A DNA stretch of 5,204 nucleotides. It comes from CAZAMT01 sp964486145. Lineage in GTDB: Bacteria > Bacteroidota > Bacteroidia > Bacteroidales > JAAAOM01. The notes below the pieces were generated by a model, which saw only the letters and a program-made list of their open reading frames with translations, did no database searches and was not told the origin of the DNA. Below are positions 1-5,204 of this stretch, piece after piece (within the stretch, counting starts at the first letter, position 1; each line of letters opens with the position of its first letter). Location of the stretch: positions 1 to 5,204 of the forward strand of contig CAZAMT010000293.1 of NCBI GenBank assembly GCA_964486145.1. Direction: 5' to 3'. The position numbers and the translations under genes were made by a program.

Positions 1-779
1 AAAAAAAAGTAAGCATCGTTATTTGTGTTTTCAATGAAGAAACAACCATTGAAGACGTAATCAAAGCTTGTGTGGAATACAATCCGAATAGTGAGATACT
101 GGTGATTGATGATGGTTCAACAGATGATACACAAAAGCTCGTAATGGATTTGAATAAATCGCTGGATTTCAGGTATGTAAAAATGGATGAAAACCAGGGT
201 AAAAGTTATGCCATGGCAAAAGGTGTGGAAGAAGCATCTCATGATATTATCCTGTTTTTTGATGCTGATGTAACAGGAATAAAAAAGGAACATTTTGAAA
301 AAATACTTGAGCCTTTGTATTCTGATGAAGCAGATATGATACTCGGTCAACCATCTGAAACATTGATAGATTACAGGGTTAATCCATTTAAAGGTTTAAC
401 TGGAGAGCGCGCGTTACATAAAAAAGATATTGTGCCTATTCTTGATGATATCCGGGAAATTTCATTTGGCGTTGAAACTTACATCAACCTGTACTTTAAA
501 GCTCACGGCAAACGTATAAAATACATAATTATGGATGGTTTAACGCATCCAACAAAATATAAAAAAACAAGTGCCGTTAAGGCCACTGTTGAGCTACTTA
601 GTGAAGGTCAGGAGATTGCGCAAACACTTCTTAAAAATTATGATCTTATTACAAAACGCATTGAGTATTCATTTAACACCCAAAATGACTTAATGAAAAC
701 TCGCTTGATTGAAATGCAAAAAGAACTGAATGAACGGATCAGAACCTTTTTCAAGAATGAAAACAAAAGGGAATTGTAA
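1..779 (+). CDS. Family 2 glycosyltransferase, 5' end outside the window (DPM1/polyprenyl-phosphate type)
   Basis: The reading frame is open from position 3 and begins inside the first strand of a GT-A fold (VSIVICVFNEETTIEDVI), so the true start lies only a few codons to the left; the GTG at 72 would cut off this strand and is not the start. Numbering from the first visible codon, residues 3-14 form the nucleotide-sugar strand, DDGSTDD is at 36-42, NQGKSYAMAKG at 64-74 and the metal-binding DAD at 87-89. A TGERAL segment followed by FGVETYIN matches the acceptor side of the DPM1-like subgroup. These features indicate sugar transfer from a nucleotide donor at the cytoplasmic membrane face, probably to polyprenyl phosphate or a lipid. 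No membrane helices follow the catalytic domain, unlike GtrB-type enzymes; instead there is a charged helical tail of about 50 residues. The next gene on the same strand starts 48 bp later and encodes a flippase-like protein. The fold is confident; donor and acceptor are unknown. Confidence 0.9.
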   Translation, partial: KKVSIVICVFNEETTIEDVIKACVEYNPNSEILVIDDGSTDDTQKLVMDLNKSLDFRYVKMDENQGKSYAMAKGVEEASHDIILFFDADVTGIKKEHFEKILEPLYSDEADMILGQPSETLIDYRVNPFKGLTGERALHKKDIVPILDDIREISFGVETYINLYFKAHGKRIKYIIMDGLTHPTKYKKTSAVKATVELLSEGQEIAQTLLKNYDLITKRIEYSFNTQNDLMKTRLIEMQKELNERIRTFFKNENKREL

Positions 780-816
780 TTCGTTTTTCTATCAGAATTG
801 ATGACAATATTCCTGT

Positions 817-823
817 AGAGGGA
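817..823 (+). promoter_or_regulatory. Weak ribosome binding site of the flippase-like gene
   Basis: AGAGGGA lies 4 bp before the ATG at 828 and 7 bp before the second in-frame ATG at 831, so the second start is equally plausible. An in-frame TAG at 816-818 rules out the ATG at 801. It is a partial Shine-Dalgarno match only. Confidence 0.35.
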
Positions 824-827
824 ATTT

Positions 828-1853
828 ATGATGAAATTGGTATCTGTTAATAGAAATAAATTGATCCGGTCTGTAATCTTTTTTACCATTGGGATTGCAG
901 CTTTTTGGTATTTGTACCAGGATTTGGATATACCGGAGCTTAAGAATCAATTTCAGAAAATAAAACCGATTTGGATATTTGCATCAATAGGAATTAATCT
1001 CGCCAGTCAGTACATTATTGCCAAGCGCTGGAAGATGCTCATCACCCCGATGAATTATAAGCCGAAAACCCTGAATTTATTTTTAGCGGTGCTTGTATTA
1101 AGTTTTACCAATATATTAATCCCGCGAGGAGGTGAAATCGCGAGGGGAGGAGTGGTGGCTAAATATGAAAAAATACCTTTTGCCAAATTAATAGGAACAG
1201 TAGTTATTGAGAGAATTACAGACCTTTCAGCACTGATTGTTTTGTTTGTGGTATTGCTTATTTGGCAATTTCCAAGAATAGAGGACCTACTTCAAATGCC
1301 TGGATTTGAGTTGGATATAAAAACCTCAAAATATTTAGTGACTGCAGCAATTGTTGTGGCTATTATGGGTTTATTTTTTGTGTTATACTATTTTGGTATT
1401 TTTAATAAGTTTAAAGAAAAACTTGCCCGACTGAAGCATGATTTTCTGACCGGATTTAGAGCCGTTATGAAAATAGACGGTACAGCAAAGTACATTGGAT
1501 ATACGTTTTTGATTTATTTTTTATGGTTGATGATGTTGTACGTCGTATTTTTTGCATTTAAACCAACCGACCATCTTGGATTTGGAGCGGCTGCATTTAC
1601 CTTTGGATTGTCCACACTTGCATTTCTACTTCCCATACAAGCAGGTATGGGCGCCTGGCACTTTGTGGTTATTCAGTGCTTGTTATTGCTGGGCATCCAG
1701 GAAGATGCCGGGATGGTATTTGCATTGATAGCTCATACGTTTACCAATTTAATATTTTTGGTTCTCGGTCCAATTGCATTTTTACTTTTTACACTGGTAA
1801 ACGGTAAGCAAAAGCATTCTGAGCCTAATGAACCTAATAATTATGTTAAATAG
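828..1853 (+). CDS. Flippase-like integral membrane protein (lysylphosphatidylglycerol synthase TM / UPF0104 family)
   Basis: This 341-residue protein is almost wholly membrane embedded, with about eight hydrophobic segments near residues 13-30, 47-65, 82-98, 131-148, 168-192, 222-244, 252-270 and 278-320 (probably two). Family signatures are visible: PRGGEIAR at 99-106, ERITD at 128-132, and PIQAGMGAWH at 269-278, corresponding to the glycine-rich Pro-x-x-Gly-x-Gly segment before the last helices. The length of about 340 is typical of stand-alone members, which lack the soluble aminoacyl-transferase domain of MprF, so lysyl-lipid synthesis is not expected. In archaeal AglD a glycosyltransferase 2 domain is fused to this kind of membrane domain; here the two parts are adjacent genes on one strand, which suggests a joint role in making or moving a lipid-linked sugar. 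Flipping itself is not proven for the family. ATG codons stand at 828 and 831; an in-frame stop at 816 limits the start to these. The gene ends 4 bp from the convergent sulfotransferase gene. Confidence 0.87.
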   Translation: MMKLVSVNRNKLIRSVIFFTIGIAAFWYLYQDLDIPELKNQFQKIKPIWIFASIGINLASQYIIAKRWKMLITPMNYKPKTLNLFLAVLVLSFTNILIPRGGEIARGGVVAKYEKIPFAKLIGTVVIERITDLSALIVLFVVLLIWQFPRIEDLLQMPGFELDIKTSKYLVTAAIVVAIMGLFFVLYYFGIFNKFKEKLARLKHDFLTGFRAVMKIDGTAKYIGYTFLIYFLWLMMLYVVFFAFKPTDHLGFGAAAFTFGLSTLAFLLPIQAGMGAWHFVVIQCLLLLGIQEDAGMVFALIAHTFTNLIFLVLGPIAFLLFTLVNGKQKHSEPNEPNNYVK

Positions 1854-1857
1854 ACTA

Positions 1858-3255
1858 TTATGAAACTACTATCTTACGCTCTTTTAGTTCATTAAATAAT
1901 CTATCCGCTTCCTGCTTGAGACATACTTCAATATCAAATTCAGGCAATTCACGTTCTTCATATGGATTACGCTGCTCTAAATTCAAATCCATATTTAATT
2001 TTATACCTAAAGTTAAGAGCAGTTCCCTGGGGCTTTTACACAAATCAGTGTAATCAATTAAATATATTTCAGGATCATCATCAATCATATGCAAGATATA
2101 AGTATAGTAGCTTATCCATACGGCTAACCAGTAATGAATGGATGATTTATCATAGTTATTGCGAACCTCCATTAAGTTTAAATCAAATGCTTTATGATTA
2201 AGCCCGAATTCATGGTGGCCAAGCCAGTTCATGTATTCAAGGGTAAATGGATCTTTATGATGTAATTTCGAGAAACGTTTATGTTGATTTAAAAGTGAAT
2301 AAGCATGAGCGAGGGGTGACCTGAATATGAGTATTATTTTAAACTGTGGATTAAATTTTCTTAATGATTTATATCTCAATATCAGGTTATTGTTCTTAGC
2401 CAGGTAAGTCTGTTCTTTATTCTGCATCCCGATAAGCTGCTGGTAGGTTAGGTATGCTTTATACGTATCTTCATTGATGTCGTGCTCTATTAATTTATCA
2501 CTGGAAATGAATCCGTCGTTTAAAAACACTTTGAAGAAATATTCTTCCAGTGCTTCAATGGTTTTATAACCGAACATGATATTATCTCCGTGCGCCCTTT
2601 GCTTTAATTTATTCTTCTTTGGATGGTAAAATTTTTTCCAAAGATTTACCGATAACAGAAAAGGCATATTGTCATATGAAAGAGAATAAAATTTATTTGA
2701 TTCGAATAATAAATTGGTTAATGCTGTAGTGCCTCCGCGTGCTAATCCTGTTACGATAATAAAATTACCGGGTTGGGATTGTAGTTTTTTTCTGTATAAA
2801 CGATTTTCAAGGTTGAACAGTGATTTTGAAATATTGTAATTGTCGAGCAACATTTTATGAAGAAGTTTCGACCAACCGGAATAATCCCTGTTTTTGTGCT
2901 TTGATGGAAATACAAAAAGAACCACACTGCCAAGAATCATGCTTGAATAAAAATAAAATGATGACGTATCTATTTCCTGAACGGTTTTTGATTCGATTTC
3001 TAAATATAATAACATGGGAGTCAAAGCGATAATAATTACAGCTATGATTAAAGCCAGCAACAATCCGAAAGTTGGTAACATTTTACCTAAACTTCTTAAA
3101 TGTTGTTTTTGTTTGTATTCTTCATCAAGGTTTGACTCCAGCATGCTGTTCAATAGCACGGAGGTAGCATACGCAAAGGAAAAAAATGGTTTCTTTAAAA
3201 CGAGTAAACCAACGGAAATTAGCGATACGGTTAGAAATAAAAGTATATAATACAT
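1858..3255 (-). CDS. Membrane-anchored PAPS-dependent-type sulfotransferase
   Basis: This protein of 465 residues probably transfers sulfate from PAPS to a membrane-associated acceptor. The C-terminal catalytic domain starts near residue 163. VTGLARGGTTAL at 168-179 is the 5'-phosphosulfate-binding loop, a variant of the usual PRSGTT with Arg173, Gly174 and two Thr retained. KNNN at 287-290 corresponds to the family KNP segment, and FRSPLAHAYSL at 311-321 is the 3'-phosphate-binding motif with Arg312 and Ser320. Ahead of it lies an unusual region of about 160 residues with hydrophobic segments near 3-20, 60-84 and 99-117; an odd number places the catalytic domain on the opposite side from the N-terminus, and PAPS use requires the cytoplasm. 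The start chosen is the ATG at 3255. A TTG at 3258 in the same frame would add one residue and directly abut the stop of the preceding gene. No Shine-Dalgarno sequence is seen, so translation is probably coupled to the upstream microprotein. Acceptor unknown: glycan or lipid are guesses from context. Confidence 0.87.
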   Translation of the reverse strand: MYYILLFLTVSLISVGLLVLKKPFFSFAYATSVLLNSMLESNLDEEYKQKQHLRSLGKMLPTFGLLLALIIAVIIIALTPMLLYLEIESKTVQEIDTSSFYFYSSMILGSVVLFVFPSKHKNRDYSGWSKLLHKMLLDNYNISKSLFNLENRLYRKKLQSQPGNFIIVTGLARGGTTALTNLLFESNKFYSLSYDNMPFLLSVNLWKKFYHPKKNKLKQRAHGDNIMFGYKTIEALEEYFFKVFLNDGFISSDKLIEHDINEDTYKAYLTYQQLIGMQNKEQTYLAKNNNLILRYKSLRKFNPQFKIILIFRSPLAHAYSLLNQHKRFSKLHHKDPFTLEYMNWLGHHEFGLNHKAFDLNLMEVRNNYDKSSIHYWLAVWISYYTYILHMIDDDPEIYLIDYTDLCKSPRELLLTLGIKLNMDLNLEQRNPYEERELPEFDIEVCLKQEADRLFNELKERKIVVS

Positions 3256-3258
3256 CAA

Positions 3259-3423
3259 CTATTTGGTTTGACTAAATAAATTACGGGTTTTCCTCAATAA
3301 GTTTTTTATTGGCTGCCATATTAACATCCCTGCACTGGCTAATATAATCAGTAAAACGATAACTACAATAATGATGGTGGCAACGCCAAGTCCGGGTCCT
3401 ACATAGAGTAATATAGATTGCAT
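3259..3423 (-). CDS. 54-residue single-pass membrane microprotein with LYVGPGLG motif
   Basis: The gap between the two larger minus-strand genes is filled almost exactly by an ATG-to-TAG frame of 54 codons. It begins 3 bp after the stop of the arylsulfotransferase-like gene, and its stop is 3 bp before the ATG of the sulfotransferase gene. The product has three parts: residues 5-13 carry LYVGPGLGV, residues about 14-36 are a continuous hydrophobic helix rich in Ile, Val and Leu, and residues 37-54 form a basic amphipathic tail starting WQPIK with five Lys/Arg. The positive-inside rule puts the C-terminus in the cytoplasm. From memory, small proteins with a Tyr-x-[Gly/Asp]-Pro-Gly-x-Gly start, one helix and a Pro-Ile-Lys tail occur in exopolysaccharide and sulfate- or phosphate-transfer gene sets (DUF5989-like); I cannot verify that relation here. 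A role as an assembly or anchoring subunit for its two neighbours is inference. No Shine-Dalgarno site is visible. Confidence 0.85.
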   Translation of the reverse strand: MQSILLYVGPGLGVATIIIVVIVLLIILASAGMLIWQPIKNLLRKTRNLFSQTK

Positions 3424-3426
3424 GGT

Positions 3427-4746
3427 TTAAAAGTTTATGTTTTCGTAAATTCTTATCCAATTTGGTAAATGTACCAGATGCTCTTTATTTGTGTGGAATT
3501 GTTTTTTTAACAGTATTTCATCATTATTCATAATATAAACCTTAGCATCATTTTGACTTTCAACGCAAATATCTCCGGTAGATAAAAATTCATATGAACC
3601 TTCCGTACGAGAAAAAATATCTTCTCTTATAAACTGCTCTTCATAGAGAGTTTGAAAGGTCGAATCTTTGTAATTATAAACAATAATTTTCGAGTGGGCC
3701 AGGGTATCTTTGACTTGTAATGATAATTTTACATGATCTTCAAGATTATACTTTCCAATGTTGGTAGTATTGTTATTAAAAATCGAAATCTCATGATCTG
3801 AAATAATATCAACATCGTGTTGAAACAAAAAAGGACCATGAACCATCCTGATAATCTTATTTGTTCTGGGTCTGTAATGAATAATTAGAGATTTGTGCCT
3901 TAAACTCAAAAACACATCTCCCTTTTTCCAGAAGGGTCCATTCGTATACACCGGTTGGATATCATTTAAATGTAATGGATCAATTTTATCCAGAGGATCC
4001 ACGGTGTTTGAAAATCCATAGAGAAAGTTTTCATGTTCATTTTCAATCAAAATATCGGAAATGCTTTTATCATAAAGAATTTCGCCTGTTTGTACATCAA
4101 TTTTTGTTAAAAAGTCATCTCTGTAATAAATATTTTCCGGTCGTCTTTTGTCAGGTATAAATGCTCTATATTCGGATGTGCATGCCCATACATTGCTATC
4201 AGGTGATAAATTTAACGCGTGATGAAAGTTTTTTGAAGTATTATGCCAAACAATGTTTGATTCTGCATCAAGGCAATATAAGTTTTTTGTTTCAACACAA
4301 ACAGCAATGAGCGATCGGTTTGGCAGTAATATAGGGTTTTTTATTCTGGCATTTTTAAACAACCTGCCTTTGGTCTCGTAGTAATCGTTTTTTTGTAAAA
4401 TCCATGAATAATGTACTACGTCATCACGAAAGTTAAATAATTTAATTTCCCACTGATCTTTTTCGTTGTCATAAAAAGAGTTCAAACCAAAGACATCATA
4501 ATTAATTTTATTCATTTCGTCGTAAGTGGTATCTTTCAATGTATATGTTAAAGAAATTCCTTTAATTTCTTTGCTGGTTAGAACGTTGTATACAGTTTTG
4601 GGAAAGCCTGAAAATGCTTTTAAAGGTTCAGTTAAAAACCCCAAACGTTCACCTCCCGAAAAAACGTGCCGGACACTAAATGCAAACAAGCACAGGAATG
4701 TTAAAATGAGAATAGAACAACTTAAGGTTTTTAGTGTCTTATTCAT
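3427..4746 (-). CDS. Arylsulfotransferase-like (ASST) beta-propeller protein, membrane anchored
   Basis: This protein of 439 residues has an uncleaved-looking signal anchor at residues 7-27 and the remainder outside the cytoplasm. The body has the repeated short beta-strand pattern of a propeller. Motifs follow the order seen in the Arylsulfotrans families (PF05935/PF14269): NFHHALNLSPDSNVWA at 173-188, DPLHLNDIQPV at 256-266, GDVFLSLRHKSLIIH at 276-290, and GPFLFQHDVDI at 304-314 followed by IFNNNT. His176, His259, Arg283 and His310 thus line up in order with the three His and one Arg of the ASST active site, where the last His is the residue transiently sulfated. This suggests PAPS-independent sulfate transfer between aryl sulfates and hydroxyl acceptors in the periplasm, or a derived binding role. 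It is shorter than classical ASST (near 600), and no DsbL/DsbI partner genes are in the window. No lipobox is seen. It is first in the operon; the start is the ATG at 4746, without a Shine-Dalgarno site. Family assignment rests on motif reading only. Confidence 0.78.
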   Translation of the reverse strand: MNKTLKTLSCSILILTFLCLFAFSVRHVFSGGERLGFLTEPLKAFSGFPKTVYNVLTSKEIKGISLTYTLKDTTYDEMNKINYDVFGLNSFYDNEKDQWEIKLFNFRDDVVHYSWILQKNDYYETKGRLFKNARIKNPILLPNRSLIAVCVETKNLYCLDAESNIVWHNTSKNFHHALNLSPDSNVWACTSEYRAFIPDKRRPENIYYRDDFLTKIDVQTGEILYDKSISDILIENEHENFLYGFSNTVDPLDKIDPLHLNDIQPVYTNGPFWKKGDVFLSLRHKSLIIHYRPRTNKIIRMVHGPFLFQHDVDIISDHEISIFNNNTTNIGKYNLEDHVKLSLQVKDTLAHSKIIVYNYKDSTFQTLYEEQFIREDIFSRTEGSYEFLSTGDICVESQNDAKVYIMNNDEILLKKQFHTNKEHLVHLPNWIRIYENINF

Positions 4747-5037
4747 TTTGTCAGAATTGTTAGCATTTTGAAAGCTTGCTCGTAATCTTTAAAAAGTGAC
4801 GTATTAGATAAATCCTTAAACGAGCATGAGGAACGAATGTATATTAAACCATTTAAAGCTTTTATTAATCAAAACTGATATAAAAGCAGTTGCTGTTTTT
4901 TGCTGTAGTATAGTGCAATAAACTTATATTGAGTAAATTTTTGCCAATAATGTCTGTATATTATAAACAATAGTAAATAATATTATTTGAAAAAAATAAA
5001 TATGCTGTTTAATTTTTATTAAGTGAAAATAATCAAC

Positions 5038-5073
5038 AATGAACGATTAAAATTTATTAATGAATGATTCAAA
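5038..5073. repeat. Imperfect 15-bp direct repeat, two copies at 21-bp period
   Basis: AATGAACGATTAAAA at 5038-5052 recurs as AATGAATGATTCAAA at 5059-5073, identical at 13 of 15 positions. The 21-bp period equals two helical turns, which would put both copies on the same face of the DNA, as in tandem regulator sites. In DNA this AT-rich the match may also be chance, and no regulator gene is present to support it. Confidence 0.35.
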
Positions 5074-5195
5074 AAAGTGGATTATTATAATAGAATTTAC
5101 GGGAAGTAAACGGCAGACATTAGAAAAAAAGGGATAAAAAATAGCAAACTTAATGTCCTATAATTTATATTATGTTAAATAGGTGTGTGAATATT

Positions 5196-5203
5196 AAAGG
5201 AGG
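5196..5203 (+). promoter_or_regulatory. Strong Shine-Dalgarno sequence at the window edge
   Basis: AAAGGAGG ends one base before the window ends. It is a far better match to the anti-Shine-Dalgarno sequence than anything before the other genes here, and a start codon 5-9 bp further on would make it the ribosome binding site of a plus-strand gene just outside, divergent from the operon. Alternatively it lies inside a frame starting at the ATG at 5172, which stays open for 11 codons to the edge. Confidence 0.3.
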
Positions 5204-5204
5204 C

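Larger units (their letters stand above)
4747..5204. other. AT-rich spacer upstream of the sulfotransferase operon, no convincing gene
   Basis: These 458 bp are richer in A+T than the genes and contain stops in all frames. The upstream region of the minus-strand operon must lie here, but no promoter is clear: the only match to the Bacteroidota -7 consensus TAnnTTTG on the minus strand is TAAGTTTG (5152 down to 5145), with no TTTG at the right distance and about 390 bp from the start codon. A seven-codon frame (4766 down to 4743, minus strand) ends in a TGA overlapping the ATG of the arylsulfotransferase-like gene. A direct repeat lies at 5038-5073 and a strong Shine-Dalgarno sequence at the right edge. 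No tRNA-like or stable terminator structure is seen. Confidence 0.6.

Noticed and set aside
117..350. Minus-strand open frame inside the glycosyltransferase gene, and similar frames at 638-889 (-), 1962-2201 (+), 2751-2933 (-), 2820-3032 (+), 3014-3250 (+), 3975-4160 (+) and 4526-4771 (+)
   Set aside because: They lie wholly or mostly opposite, or in another frame of, genes with clear family motifs, show no recognisable domain, and are expected by chance in AT-rich DNA.
2719..2754. P-loop kinase or GTPase reading of the GLARGGTT segment
   Set aside because: The segment lacks the Walker A Lys, while the downstream KNNN and FRSPLAHAYS motifs fit a PAPS-type sulfotransferase.
4882..4901. Possible hairpin with T-run (CAG-TTG-CTG then six T) resembling an intrinsic terminator on the plus strand
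   Set aside because: The stem has only three firm base pairs before A-T pairs with a bulge, and no plus-strand gene precedes it.
4826..4921. Plus-strand frame of 31 codons in the spacer
   Set aside because: It has no ribosome binding site, no recognisable pattern in the product, and a composition like the surrounding non-coding DNA.
5060..5137. Plus-strand frame of 25 codons starting MNDSKKW
   Set aside because: The product looks mildly protein-like, but it is very short, lacks a ribosome binding site and starts inside the direct repeat; not enough to call a gene.
5145..5152. Minus-strand TAAGTTTG matching the Bacteroidota -7 promoter consensus TAnnTTTG
   Set aside because: No TTTG element lies at the expected -33 distance and it is about 390 bp from the operon start; a single short match in AT-rich DNA is weak.

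Overview
The window looks like chromosomal DNA of an AT-rich bacterium, most likely a member of the Bacteroidota. The grounds are indirect: strong A+T bias in genes and spacers, little Shine-Dalgarno signal ahead of most starts, and gene families common in surface-glycan regions of that phylum. No rRNA, tRNA, mobile element or CRISPR array is visible, and the species cannot be named.

The layout is two short transcription units facing each other, then an AT-rich spacer. Left, plus strand (1-1853): a family 2 glycosyltransferase cut off at its 5' end by the window edge, then an eight-helix membrane protein of the flippase-like / lysylphosphatidylglycerol synthase transmembrane family (PF03706 type). 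This pairing suggests a sugar transferred to a lipid or polyprenyl-phosphate carrier on the inner face of the membrane, followed by a step in or across the membrane. Middle and right, minus strand, read from 4746 down to 1858: an arylsulfotransferase-like beta-propeller protein with an N-terminal membrane anchor, a 54-residue single-pass membrane microprotein, and a PAPS-dependent-type sulfotransferase with an unusual N-terminal membrane region. These three genes are separated by about 3 bp each and are almost certainly one operon. The two units end tail to tail with 4 bp between their stop codons and no recognisable terminator.

Read together, the window may hold part of a surface glycan or glycolipid pathway: the left pair builds or moves a lipid-linked sugar, and the right trio adds or handles sulfate. 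The functional link between the two units is inference from adjacency. The most notable element is the minus-strand trio. It combines two mechanistically different sulfotransferase folds, one of the periplasmic PAPS-independent type and one of the cytoplasmic PAPS-dependent type, around a tiny membrane protein that automatic gene calling may miss.

The last 458 bp (4747-5204) carry no convincing gene. They hold a two-copy 21-bp-period direct repeat and, at the right edge, a perfect AAAGGAGG that may serve a gene starting just outside the window.
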